Shown: positions 24,968-32,946 of the stretch, piece after piece
Position numbering within the stretch: position 1 is the stretch's first letter
Layout: every line of letters begins with the position of its first letter
Assembly: GCA_910587705.1 (NCBI GenBank)
Contig: CAJUMX010000012.1
Span: forward strand, 29,984-93,983
Reading direction: 5' to 3'
Source of the DNA: an uncultured Oscillibacter sp.
GTDB taxonomy: Bacteria > Bacillota > Clostridia > Oscillospirales > Oscillospiraceae
Length of the DNA stretch: 64,000 nt
Program-made: the position numbers and the translations under genes
Notes under the pieces: model-generated
Databases searched by the model: none
The model's input: the letters and a program-made list of their open reading frames with translations, nothing else
Told to the model about the DNA's origin: nothing

Positions 24968-26056
24968 ATGAAAGCATTTTTCCACAAGTACCGAAAACTG
25001 CATATCTGGCTGCTGGTGGACGGCGTCCTCCTGCTGGCCTTCTTCACCCTTCGGGGGCAGAGATGGCTGATGAACGCCATAGCGGAGCGCTTCACCTCTC
25101 CCCTCCGGCGGGGGCTGGGGCGGCTTTGCTACTTGGTGCCCTTCTCCGTCATGGAGCTGGTGGAGGTGCTGGCGGTTCTCTTCGGCGTGGGGTATCTTGT
25201 CTGGAATGTGATTGCCGTGGTCCGGGCCGGAGACCGGCGGGGAAGCCGGGCCTATCGCGGAGCCCTGGGGGCGGTGTGCATCGTGCTGTCCATCTGGGCT
25301 GGGTTCTGCCTCTTGTGGGGGGTGAACTACTGGACGGACGGCTTTCAGGATCAGTCCGGGATTTACGCCCAGCCCGTAGCCCTGGAGGATTTGCGGGCGG
25401 TGACGGCCTACTTTGCCGAAAGGACGGCGGAGACGGCGGAGGACGTGGCCCGGGATGAGCACGGCCTCTTCGCCGTCCCCCGGGAGGAGATTCTGGCAAA
25501 CAGCGTCCGGGCCTACGAGGGAATCACGGAGGCGTTTCCTTTCCTGGCCTTCGACGACCCCGGCGTAAAGCCCATGGCCTTCTCCCGGCTTATGAGCGCC
25601 CTGGATTTCACCGGGTTTTACAGCTCCTTCACCGGGGAGTCCAACGTCAACGTGGACAGCCCCGCCTGCATGCTGCCCTCCACCATCGCCCATGAGCTGG
25701 CCCATCAGCGGGGCTTCGCCTCGGAGCAGGAGTGCAACTTCCTGGCGGTGCTGGCCTCCACCACCTGCGCCGACCCGGCCTATCGGTACTCCGGCTGGCT
25801 CATCGGCTACGTGTACCTGGGCAACGCCCTGTACTCCCAGGACCCGGAGGGCTACCTAGCCATTCGGGAGACCCTGCCGGAGGAGGTCCAGCTGGACCTG
25901 GCCTATAACAACGCCTACTGGGCGCAGTTCCAGGACACGCCGGTCCAAAAGGCCAGCAACAAGGTCTATGACGGGCTGCTGAAAAGCTATGGCGATGAGC
26001 GGGGGATTCAGTCCTACGGGATGGTGGTGGATTTGCTGGTGGCGTATTACAAATAA
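24968..26056 (+). CDS. DUF3810 membrane zinc metallopeptidase-like protein
   Basis: A 362-residue protein with three N-terminal transmembrane segments (about 12-28, 62-85, 98-118) and an extracellular domain holding the zinc motif His242-Glu-Leu-Ala-His246, followed by a likely third ligand Glu253 or Glu255 (RGFASEQE). This is the DUF3810 family, presumed membrane-anchored metallopeptidases. It begins 2 nt after the dppF-type gene, so it is co-transcribed with the peptide importer, suggesting surface peptide processing. A hairpin plus T-run follows. Confidence 0.8.
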   Translation: MKAFFHKYRKLHIWLLVDGVLLLAFFTLRGQRWLMNAIAERFTSPLRRGLGRLCYLVPFSVMELVEVLAVLFGVGYLVWNVIAVVRAGDRRGSRAYRGALGAVCIVLSIWAGFCLLWGVNYWTDGFQDQSGIYAQPVALEDLRAVTAYFAERTAETAEDVARDEHGLFAVPREEILANSVRAYEGITEAFPFLAFDDPGVKPMAFSRLMSALDFTGFYSSFTGESNVNVDSPACMLPSTIAHELAHQRGFASEQECNFLAVLASTTCADPAYRYSGWLIGYVYLGNALYSQDPEGYLAIRETLPEEVQLDLAYNNAYWAQFQDTPVQKASNKVYDGLLKSYGDERGIQSYGMVVDLLVAYYK

Positions 26057-26062
26057 AGAAAA

Positions 26063-26104
26063 AGGAGGCGGCATGGCTGTTTGGCCACGCCGCCTCGCTT
26101 TTTG
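26063..26104 (+). terminator. Terminator after the peptide-transport operon
   Basis: GGAGGCGGCATGGC pairs imperfectly with GCCACGCCGCCTC, followed by GCTTTTTG; it can also serve the convergent gene on the right. Confidence 0.7.
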
Positions 26105-26108
26105 TTGT

Positions 26109-26384
26109 TCACCAGCCCCGTCCCGGGATGGTGGCCCGGGCCTCCAGCGTCATTCCGGGGCAGGGACGTTCCGGGATGCCCTGGCGGTCCACCAGCCGCT
26201 GGACGGCGGACAGGACGTCCTGCTTTTCCTCCTGGGAGAGCTCCTTGCGCAGCCGGTTGGACAGGGTGCCGCAGGCCACCCCCAGCTCCTCGGCCACCCA
26301 CCAGTAGCGCAGGCCCGCCTGCGCAATGGCCGCCCGGATATCCTGATTTCGCAGGGGCCGCTTTTGCTGCATTGCTTTGTGCAT
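26109..26384 (-). CDS. Small HTH DNA-binding protein (91 aa)
   Basis: ATG 26,384 follows AGGAGG by 8 nt. The first 60 residues contain a helix-turn-helix (NQDIRAAIAQAGLRYWWVAE followed by ELGVACGTLSNRLRKEL) of the kind found in many small Clostridial phage- or Xre-like regulators, ending in SQEEKQDVLSAVQRL. The C-terminal 25 residues look disordered. Targets unknown. It is downstream of the ZIP transporter gene on the same strand, separated by about 115 bp of noncoding DNA. Confidence 0.65.
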   Translation of the reverse strand: MHKAMQQKRPLRNQDIRAAIAQAGLRYWWVAEELGVACGTLSNRLRKELSQEEKQDVLSAVQRLVDRQGIPERPCPGMTLEARATIPGRGW

Positions 26385-26499
26385 GGAAGGTTCCTCCTGA
26401 TCGTGTATTCCCGCGCCGTCAAGAACAGCGCCGTCAACAACGGCTCCCGGCGGGGCGGCGTTGCACGCCCCCATACAACCGGGGAGGAAAAACCGGTTC

Positions 26500-27228
26500 T
26501 TAGACAATCAGCATGCCGACCAAAACCCCCAGCACCGCCGTCAAAGCGGGGAGCTTGCTCTTCCAGAGGCCCGCCGCCTCGGGAAGCAGCTCGCCAAAAA
26601 CCACGTACAGCATGGCCCCGGCGGCAAAGCTCAGCGTCAGGGTCAGGGCCGTGGGGCCCAGGGTGCCCAGGCAGTAGCCCAGGGCCGCCCCCAGCACCGT
26701 GGGGGCCCCGGAGAGGGCCGCCAGACCCGCCGCCCGCCAGCGGCGCTCGCCCCCCGCCACCATGGGGGCGGAGATGGCCATGCCCTCCGGAATGTTGTGT
26801 AAGCCGATGACCGCCGCCAGGGTCCAGCCCTGGCGCATGGTTCCGCCGATGAAGGACGCGCCGATGACCATGCCCTCCGGCACGTTGTGCAGGGCGATGG
26901 CGGCGGCCATCACCAGTCCCGCCAGCACCAGCCCGCCGGTGGGCTTCCCCCGGTCCAGCAGGGCGTTGAACCCCGACGTGACGCCGCAGCCCAGCAGCAC
27001 CCCCAGGGCCACCAGCTCCATGGCCCCCGGGGCGGCGGCCTCCGTCAAAAGGCCGAAGCAGGACACGGACACCATCACCCCGGCGGCAAAGCTCAAAAGC
27101 AGGCTGGCCTCCCGGCCGGAGTCCCGGCGAAACAACGTGGCCAAAGCGCCCCCCAGGCCGGTGCCGCCGATGCCGGCGGCGGCGGTGACCAGCAGCGTGG
27201 TCCACAAACCCATTGTCATATTGTTCAT
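26500..27228 (-). CDS. ZIP-family divalent metal transporter (ZupT-like)
   Basis: A 242-residue membrane protein with eight hydrophobic segments. The two metal-site helices are clear: ALHNVPEGMVIG and GLHNIPEGMAIS, the HNxPEG motifs of GufA/ZupT-type ZIP importers for zinc, iron or manganese. Start ATG 27,228 has a rather distant GGGAGG (about 14 nt); ATG 27,219 is an alternative. A TATAAT lies upstream on the minus strand (27,277-27,282). Confidence 0.9.
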   Translation of the reverse strand: MNNMTMGLWTTLLVTAAAGIGGTGLGGALATLFRRDSGREASLLLSFAAGVMVSVSCFGLLTEAAAPGAMELVALGVLLGCGVTSGFNALLDRGKPTGGLVLAGLVMAAAIALHNVPEGMVIGASFIGGTMRQGWTLAAVIGLHNIPEGMAISAPMVAGGERRWRAAGLAALSGAPTVLGAALGYCLGTLGPTALTLTLSFAAGAMLYVVFGELLPEAAGLWKSKLPALTAVLGVLVGMLIV

Positions 27229-27580
27229 AAAATCGATTGCTTCCTCCCTCTAAAATAAACGATACCCTAACAAGTTTATTATAGCACCGGATTCCCCGCC
27301 TGTCCAGAAGCTGCGAGGAAAAAGAGAAGGCGGGGCCCAGGAGGCCGCTTGCGAAGGCGTGTTTTGTTACAATTATATATCACATAATCGGGAGGAAAGA
27401 TTTTCCTTCCCCGAGGGCGCGGCTGCTCACACCCCCCTGCCTGCGGCGGAGGGGCGGCCTTTTGCCAGGATGTCAAAAATCCGGGTGAAATTTTGGAGGC
27501 CGGGGTGGGGGGATTTTCCTTGCGCCGCCTCCGGGGCTATGGTATCCTATCTAAAATAAAGAAGTGAGGGGGAACGGCTT
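27229..27580. other. Divergent intergenic region with promoters
   Basis: The left half carries the TATAAT of the ZIP gene. The right half has TTGCGC (27,520-27,525) and TATCCT (27,543-27,548) at 17-bp spacing for the MBL-fold gene. No coding sequence seen. Confidence 0.55.
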
Positions 27581-28531
27581 ATGCTGGTATTGGATTTTAT
27601 CAACGTCGGCAACGGGGATTCCATCCTGATTCAAGAGCTGGAGGGGGGCGCGCGGCGCTTCGCCATGCTGGTGGACTGCGGACACGACCGTCTCGTCCGG
27701 GACGACCACCCGGGGGAGCTGGACCCAAGGTCCCAGCGGATTTACGCCGGGGACTTCCTGAAAAAGCAGGGGATTGACAAACTGGACGTCCTCCTGGCCA
27801 CCCACTTCCACCGGGACCACATCGGCGGCCTGGGCCGGGTTTTAGACGCGGTGACGGTGGAGAAGCTGATTTCCACCTACGTCCCGCCGGAGGGCCACGG
27901 CCCCCTGGACCCCGATGGGGACAACGAGCTCCCCGGCGCGGCCCGGAACCTGCTGCGGTGTCTGGATTTCTACGCCACGGCCCTCCTGGAGCACCCGGGG
28001 CGGGTGGAGACGTTTGTGGAGCTCCCCGGGGACAAGGTGGAGACCTTCCACCTGACGGAGAATTTGACCATGGATGTTTACGCCGGGGAGCCCGCCCTCT
28101 ACCCCCGGCAAAAGGCGGTCTATGACGCGGCCTTCCGGGGGGAGCGGAACCGGCACGATTTGATGCGCTGGACGAAATCCATGAACATCTCCAGCCTCCG
28201 CCAGCGGCTCTACTACCACGGCAAGGAAATCGTCCTGGGGGGCGATCTATACGGCGCGGTGTGGGACAACGACACCCTGGCCCCCTGCGATATCTTGAAG
28301 CTGCCCCACCACGCCTCCCTGACCTCTTCCACAAGGAAGAGCGTCAGCCGTCTGGCCCCCAAGACCATTGTGGTCTGCGTTGCCGCCGGGCGGCCCGACG
28401 AGCGGCCCCATCCCTATATTATTTCGCTCCTGCGGGAATATACGGAGGATATCCGCTTCACTGACGCGGTGGAGATTCCCGGCCTGGTGGAGCCGGTGTT
28501 CCATGAGTCGGTACATATGGAGATTGAGTAA
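27581..28531 (+). CDS. Metallo-beta-lactamase-fold hydrolase, ComEC/Rec2-like
   Basis: A 316-residue soluble MBL protein. The metal motif is His75-x-His77-x-Asp79-His80 (THFHRDHIGG), preceded by MLVLDFINVGNGDSILI, the VGxGDaili start typical of the ComEC nuclease-like domain. Later elements are GGDLYG and LKLPHHAS. There is no membrane part, so it is a stand-alone MBL enzyme, possibly acting on nucleic acid or a phosphodiester. Terminated by a strong GGCCGGGAC/GTCCCGGCC hairpin. Confidence 0.75.
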   Translation: MLVLDFINVGNGDSILIQELEGGARRFAMLVDCGHDRLVRDDHPGELDPRSQRIYAGDFLKKQGIDKLDVLLATHFHRDHIGGLGRVLDAVTVEKLISTYVPPEGHGPLDPDGDNELPGAARNLLRCLDFYATALLEHPGRVETFVELPGDKVETFHLTENLTMDVYAGEPALYPRQKAVYDAAFRGERNRHDLMRWTKSMNISSLRQRLYYHGKEIVLGGDLYGAVWDNDTLAPCDILKLPHHASLTSSTRKSVSRLAPKTIVVCVAAGRPDERPHPYIISLLREYTEDIRFTDAVEIPGLVEPVFHESVHMEIE

Positions 28532-28532
28532 G

Positions 28533-28566
28533 GCAAAGGCCGGGACATTAGGTCCCGGCCTTGTTG
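28533..28566 (+). terminator. Terminator after MBL-fold gene
   Basis: AAGGCCGGGAC and GTCCCGGCCTT with a short loop, followed by GTTGGTT. Confidence 0.7.
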
Positions 28567-28578
28567 GTTGGGGTGAAT

Positions 28579-28757
28579 GGGCCGCCCGGGGGCTTGGCGG
28601 TTTCGGGGGGAACGGGCCGCCCAGGGGTCTGGCGGTTTCGGGGAAACGGGCCGCCCAGGGGGGCGGCCCCTACGAATGCGCCTGATGAGGGAATGTCCGT
28701 GGCGGGACGGCCCTCCGAAAAACCGCCCATAGGGGCCGCCGCCCCGGCGGCCCGTTC
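28579..28757. repeat. GC-rich short repeats: tandem 35-bp units and interspersed palindromes
   Basis: GGGCCGCCC begins at 28,579, 28,614 and 28,648, with the shared body CTGGCGGTTTCGGGG between the first copies (period 34-35 bp). The third copy overlaps an inverted copy of a palindrome TAGGGGCCGCC...GGCGGCCCGTTTCC (28,641-28,671, minus), with a direct copy at 28,728-28,757 and another far away at 35,349. It resembles REP/BIME-type intergenic repeats. Confidence 0.7.
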
Positions 28758-28773
28758 CTCCGGGACCTGGGGG

Positions 28774-29835
28774 TTAATCGTGGGGAATCTCATAGGTCAC
28801 GCCGCCGGCGGAGAGGCTGGCCATGTCCTCCAGGGGGATGACTGCATCAAAAACCTGGCCCTTGGAGCAGTGGGAGACGCCCGTTTCATAGTCCGGGCTG
28901 ACGCGGCCGCCGGAGCCACTCAGGTCGATGACCGTACCGTCGGTTTTCGTCAGCAGAATTTCGATGTTCTCCAAAAACTGCTGCATCTTCGGGGCGTCCT
29001 CGGGGCTCTGCCGCCCGCTGGGCGCGTCGCTCCAAACGACCGCGCTGTCCGCCGTGTAGACTACCCGCACGGCGATGGGGGAGAGGGTGATCTCGTCAAT
29101 GGTGAAGTTCAGGCCGTCCTGGGAGAAGGTCTCCCCGCCGCCCAGGCGGACGGAGCAGTCCTCGTAGTCCACCTCGAAGCGGAGCTTCCACTTGCCGGGA
29201 TAGAGAAGCTCGGCACTCTCCGTCTCCGCGTTCCAATATTGCAGGTCCTCAAACTTCGCGTTGGCGGTTCCCTTGGTCATGACTGCGTTGGAGCTGGCGG
29301 TCTCTACCAGCTGGATTTGGTTGTCCTCCGGGTCCTCGTCCACAAACCAGGACCCGCCGTGGGTGTCGCCCTTGGCCCAGCTGGCCCCGCCGAAGCCGCC
29401 CATCATCAAATACGTCTCGTCCAGGTTCTTGCCCTCCGGCAAAAACCGCTCCCCGTCGTCCCGGGTGAGGGTGTAGACAATGACGGCGTTGTACTGGTCG
29501 CCCATGATGGCTTCCGCCGTGATGGTGATGCCATTGTCCGTGTCGCTGGCCCCGATGGGACGTCCGATTTTGTCAATGACCTCCGTCTGGGCCACGGCCC
29601 CGCCGAAGAGGGGGGCAAAGACCTCCGTGGGGGTGGGGAGAATCCCCGCCGCGCTGGTGCCCACCACCAGCACCACCGCCATGGCGGCGGCAATCAGGGC
29701 CGTGCGGAACACCGGGCGGCGGCGTTTTGCCTTCCCGCTGGCGGCGGAGGCGGCGGACTCCGCCAGGGCCTTTTTCTGAAGCTCTGTAAAGCGCAATTCG
29801 CTCATCTCCTTTTTGTAATCAAACAGATCGCTCAT
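28774..29835 (-). CDS. DUF4179 domain protein, probable anti-sigma factor
   Basis: A 353-residue single-pass membrane protein: about 40 cytoplasmic residues rich in charge, a transmembrane helix at about 44-66 (FRTALIAAAMAVVLVVGTSA), and a large extracellular domain with the DUF4179 pattern (DNGITITAEAIMGDQYNAVI). Its start overlaps the ECF sigma gene by 17 nt. In Firmicutes this pairing is the usual sigma/anti-sigma arrangement: the cytoplasmic part would hold the sigma factor until an envelope signal arrives. Signal unknown. Confidence 0.8.
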   Translation of the reverse strand: MSDLFDYKKEMSELRFTELQKKALAESAASAASGKAKRRRPVFRTALIAAAMAVVLVVGTSAAGILPTPTEVFAPLFGGAVAQTEVIDKIGRPIGASDTDNGITITAEAIMGDQYNAVIVYTLTRDDGERFLPEGKNLDETYLMMGGFGGASWAKGDTHGGSWFVDEDPEDNQIQLVETASSNAVMTKGTANAKFEDLQYWNAETESAELLYPGKWKLRFEVDYEDCSVRLGGGETFSQDGLNFTIDEITLSPIAVRVVYTADSAVVWSDAPSGRQSPEDAPKMQQFLENIEILLTKTDGTVIDLSGSGGRVSPDYETGVSHCSKGQVFDAVIPLEDMASLSAGGVTYEIPHD

Positions 29836-30307
29836 AGTCGGTACCTCCTAAGATGTCCTTGAGCCTTGCCCGGCCCCGGGCCAGGCGGGTGTGGACGGTG
29901 GCGGTGGGGACGCCGAGAATCTTCCCGATCTCCGCCGCCTGATAGCCTTCGTAGTAAAAGAGGTAGATCACCGTGCGGTAGTTGGCGGGCAGCTCGTTCA
30001 CCGCCGCCAGCACGGAGCCGTCCCCCGCCTCCGGGGCGGGGACCTCCAGCACGGTTTCCAGACCGCAGGTCCGCTTCCGCCAGGGGCTTTTCAAAAGGTC
30101 CTTGCAGGCGTTGGCCGCCATGCGGAGGACATAGGCCCGCTCGTGCTCGGCGCTGTCGAATTCCCGGGGCTCCGTCAGGAGCTTGACGAAAACCGTCTGG
30201 CAGATGTCCTGGGCGTCCTGGGTGTTTTTCAAATAGGTGTAGCTAAGGCGTAGAATCGCGTCGGCATAGGCATTTGCCAGCCGTTCCGCCTGCTGATTCG
30301 GGTTCAT
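29819..30307 (-). CDS. ECF-type RNA polymerase sigma factor
   Basis: A 162-residue sigma-70 family protein with region 2 (YADAILRLSYTYLKNTQDAQ; DICQTVFVKLL) and region 4 (LPANYRTVIYLFYYEGYQAA; EIGKILGVPTATVHTRLARG). It directs polymerase to a small regulon together with the overlapping DUF4179 gene. A possible autoregulated promoter (TGAAAG, 17 bp, CGTATC) is visible upstream. Confidence 0.92.
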   Translation of the reverse strand: MNPNQQAERLANAYADAILRLSYTYLKNTQDAQDICQTVFVKLLTEPREFDSAEHERAYVLRMAANACKDLLKSPWRKRTCGLETVLEVPAPEAGDGSVLAAVNELPANYRTVIYLFYYEGYQAAEIGKILGVPTATVHTRLARGRARLKDILGGTDYERSV

Positions 30308-30340
30308 GGCATCAACTCCTTTGGAGCGCTCTCGTTATGG

Positions 30341-30368
30341 ATACGATTTAGTGGGGCGGAAACTTTCA
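30341..30368 (-). promoter_or_regulatory. Candidate ECF-type promoter
   Basis: Read on the minus strand: TGAAAG, 17 bp, CGTATC, about 35 nt before the sigma factor ATG. This resembles the TGAAAC...CGTA pattern of Bacillus ECF promoters and would allow self-activation. Confidence 0.45.
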
Positions 30369-30454
30369 GTCCTGGGAAAATTTTTTTCTGCCCGTCTCGT
30401 ATGACGGCATTTGCCAGGGTACCAATGCGCCGACCCGGCTTGCGCTCCTGAAAA

Positions 30455-30485
30455 AAAGCCGCCCCAAACGGGGCGGCTTTCAAAA
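30455..30485. terminator. Terminator between ECF and Imm22 genes
   Basis: AAAAAAGCCGCCCC and GGGGCGGCTTTC around an AAAC loop. On the minus strand it ends the Imm22-like gene; the A-run becomes a T-run. Confidence 0.8.
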
Positions 30486-30489
30486 TGGC

Positions 30490-30879
30490 TTAACGCTCTA
30501 TGTAGGAAAAGGACCCCACGAATCGCGCCGGCGCGCCGGGGACGTAGCGGCTGCCCTCAAACTGGTAGTCGTACACCGCGAGAACGGCGTTGTAGGGCTG
30601 CTCGAAGCCCTTGGAATAGATCTCCGCCAGAGCCTTGGACAGCTCCTCGCCCAGGGGCTCCGCCACCACGAGGGGGTCCTGGGAGGGGGCAGCGTTAAAT
30701 TCGTAGTCAAACACATCCGGCTCGAAGGGCCAGAGATCACCGTTGAAAAAGTCCTGGGTAAAGGATGGGACCTTTTCGCCGTTCTCGTTTCGCTTGAAGC
30801 GGTTTTCGGCGTAAAATGTCAGGGCTTCCTCACTCTCAAAATTGCCGAGCCAGATGGAGACGATTCCAGATTCTTCCAT
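30490..30879 (-). CDS. Immunity-22-like protein (Imm22)
   Basis: A 129-residue soluble protein starting MEESGIVSIWLGNFESEEAL, the VSIWxGNFxSEE pattern of the Imm22 family, whose members neutralise toxins of polymorphic-toxin or contact-dependent systems. The remainder is acidic (DFFNGDLWPFEPDVFDYEF). ATG 30,879 follows GGAGAATC. No toxin gene is nearby, so this is an orphan immunity gene or one with another role. Confidence 0.65.
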   Translation of the reverse strand: MEESGIVSIWLGNFESEEALTFYAENRFKRNENGEKVPSFTQDFFNGDLWPFEPDVFDYEFNAAPSQDPLVVAEPLGEELSKALAEIYSKGFEQPYNAVLAVYDYQFEGSRYVPGAPARFVGSFSYIER

Positions 30880-30910
30880 GGTGATTCTCCTTTGTCGTGA
30901 TTTGGTAGGG

Positions 30911-31546
30911 TCAGCGCAAAACGGAATGGCTGAGGATATAAAATTCCTCCTGACAGGGGAGGACCCGCTTCTCCATGGGGGGCAGCGTGTCGTCAAAGCG
31001 GCGGGCGGCCTCCTCGTCGAAGTGCATGACGGGGCTGTCCCGGTAGACCCAGGGGCCGCCGTCCAGGGCGTGGGGCGTGAGCTCCTTCACCAGCATGGCG
31101 GTGGGAAAGCTGCCGTCCTCCATGCCGACCAGGAAGCGCTGGCAGCACTGGAAGCCCCGGGAGACATAGTTCGCGGGGGCGCCGAAGATGACCACCGCAC
31201 CCCAGCCAAGCTCCGCGGCCTTGGCCAGGGAGTGGTCCATCAGGCGCTTCCCATAGCCCTGGCGCTGGCGCTCCGGGGCCACGCAGACGGGGCCGAAGGT
31301 CAGGGCCTCTCGCCGCTCCCCGGTCTCGCTTGTGAGGGTGGAGCGGGTGTAGAGGATGCTGCCGACGATCTCCCCGTCCCGCTCCAGCACGAAGTCCAGC
31401 TCCGGCACAAAGTCCGGGTGGTCCCGCATGATGTGGACCAGATAGTGCTCGTGGCAGCCGGGAACGTAGAGGTTGTAAAAGGCTCTCCGGGTCAGGTCCT
31501 CCACGGCCTGAAAGTCGGCGGGGGTTTCGTTTCGGATGGTCAGCAT
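30911..31546 (-). CDS. GNAT-family N-acetyltransferase
   Basis: A 211-residue GNAT protein. The acetyl-CoA loop is VCVAPERQRQGYGKRLMDHS, preceded by FVLERDGEIVGSILYT. It begins LTIRNETPADFQAVEDLTRR, typical of YhbS-like acetyltransferases. The acceptor is unknown. ATG 31,546 follows GGGAGG. It probably forms a two-gene unit with the Imm22-like gene 31 nt downstream. Confidence 0.85.
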   Translation of the reverse strand: MLTIRNETPADFQAVEDLTRRAFYNLYVPGCHEHYLVHIMRDHPDFVPELDFVLERDGEIVGSILYTRSTLTSETGERREALTFGPVCVAPERQRQGYGKRLMDHSLAKAAELGWGAVVIFGAPANYVSRGFQCCQRFLVGMEDGSFPTAMLVKELTPHALDGGPWVYRDSPVMHFDEEAARRFDDTLPPMEKRVLPCQEEFYILSHSVLR

Positions 31547-31713
31547 AGGGAACCTCCCTGGGTGTGATGGGTCCTCCGCCCTTGCGCGCCGGGCGGGGAC
31601 GTGGTAGAATAAGGACGCCGCCCGCCGATGCTGTTACTACTACTATACCAAAGGTTGGGCGGAATGTCCACAAAAAAACGGCGGTTTTCCGCCGAAAGGG
31701 AAAAGGAGTTTTT

Positions 31714-32241
31714 ATGAGACGATATCTGCCCCTGCTGGGGGTCCTGTTTTTGCTGCTTCTCTCCGCCTGCGGCCCGGCGGAGGGGGAGAAATCCCCGGAA
31801 GCGCCGGAGGCAGGGCCCCTGGAGCTGGACACTTTAGCCGTGGAGGTCTCCCGGGGGGCGCTGTCCACGGAGGAGCTGACCCAAGCCGTCCGGGAGCTGC
31901 CGGAGGCCCTGAAAGCGGCCCTGGCGGACCAGGGGGTGGAGGCGGAGGCCATCAGCGTCTCCGTGGGCTCCTCTCCGGAGGCCATGGCCCAGGCGGTGCG
32001 GGAGGGAGGCGTGGATGTGGCCTTCCTCCCGGCGGAGGACTACGCCGCCCTGGAACACCCGCCCCAGCTCCTCCTGACCGCCGGGGACGGGGAGGGGGCC
32101 GCCATGGTCCGCCCGGAGGAGAACTTGTCCGGAGAGCGGTTTGCCCAGGCCCTGGCGGCGGCGGTGAACACGATCCGGGAGGACCAGCCGGTGTTCGGCC
32201 CCCATGACTACGCCTGGGCGGAGCCGGAGGAGGCCGGATAA
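31714..32241 (+). CDS. Small lipoprotein resembling a fragment of a phosphonate/sulfonate-type binding protein
   Basis: ATG 31,714 follows AAAAGGAG. The signal peptide ends in the lipobox LSAC, so it is a membrane-anchored lipoprotein of 175 residues. The segment VSVGSSPEAMAQAVREGGVD followed by VAFLPAEDYAAL matches the PhnD-type fold, where a peptide mode of alternating lobes binds ligand. Full-length relatives have about 300 residues, so this is either a single-lobe variant or reduced. No permease is adjacent. Confidence 0.65.
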   Translation: MRRYLPLLGVLFLLLLSACGPAEGEKSPEAPEAGPLELDTLAVEVSRGALSTEELTQAVRELPEALKAALADQGVEAEAISVSVGSSPEAMAQAVREGGVDVAFLPAEDYAALEHPPQLLLTAGDGEGAAMVRPEENLSGERFAQALAAAVNTIREDQPVFGPHDYAWAEPEEAG

Positions 32242-32245
32242 GGGG

Positions 32246-32857
32246 TCAGCCCTTTAACATCTCACCGCCGTAAGGGGCCATTTCCAGGCGGATGAAAAAG
32301 CCCTGGTCATGGGAGCAGACGGGGCAGGACTTGGGGGCCTGGAGGCCCTCTTGAATGTGGCCGCAGTTCAGGCAGAGCCAGCCGCACTTCGCGTCGGAGA
32401 CGAAGAGCTTGCCGGACTCTAAGAGCTGGGCGAAGTGGGCAAAGCGGTTTCCGTGAGCCTTCTCGATTTTGGAAATCTGCTCGAAGGAGGAGGCCACCTG
32501 GGGGAAGCCCTCCTGCCGGGCGGTCTGGGCGAAGCTGGGGTAGACGGGATCGAACTCCTCGAACTCGTTGTGTTGAGCCTGCCGGAGGAGCTGGGCCACG
32601 TCGTTGGTCAGGTCCACGGGGTAGCCGCCGTCGATGTGGACGGTTTCCCCGGCGACCTCCTTCATGTGGTTGTAGAAGATTTCGGCGTGCTCCTTCTCCT
32701 GGTTGGCGGTGAAGGTGAAGATGGCCTCCAGGACGTGGAGCTGCTGCTGCTTGCACAGGCCCGCGGCGAAGGTATAGCGGTTCCGGGCTTGGCTCTCCCC
32801 GGCAAAGGCGCGCATGAGGTTTTTGAGCGTTTCGCTCTCTTTCAGGTTTTTGGACAT
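32246..32857 (-). CDS. Rubrerythrin
   Basis: A 203-residue non-haem iron peroxidase. The N-terminal ferritin-like diiron domain carries ESQARNRY, NQEKEHAEIF and the second helix pair QISKIEKAHGNRF. The C-terminal rubredoxin-like domain carries CGWLCLNCGH and CPVCSHDQGFF (two CxxC pairs). It reduces hydrogen peroxide with electrons from NADH/rubredoxin and protects anaerobes. The promoter region to 32,946 is shared with the metG 3' side. Confidence 0.95.
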   Translation of the reverse strand: MSKNLKESETLKNLMRAFAGESQARNRYTFAAGLCKQQQLHVLEAIFTFTANQEKEHAEIFYNHMKEVAGETVHIDGGYPVDLTNDVAQLLRQAQHNEFEEFDPVYPSFAQTARQEGFPQVASSFEQISKIEKAHGNRFAHFAQLLESGKLFVSDAKCGWLCLNCGHIQEGLQAPKSCPVCSHDQGFFIRLEMAPYGGEMLKG

Positions 32858-32946
32858 GAAAAATACTGCCTCCTTACTTTTGAAGTATGGAGGCAGTATT
32901 TCCCATTGTGAGGGGATTATACTCGCCCGTCAGGGCGCGTACAGAT

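Noticed and set aside
28579..28670. CRISPR-like short repeats
   Set aside because: Only three adjacent GC-rich units with no unique spacers and no cas genes; they are tandem and palindromic repeats.
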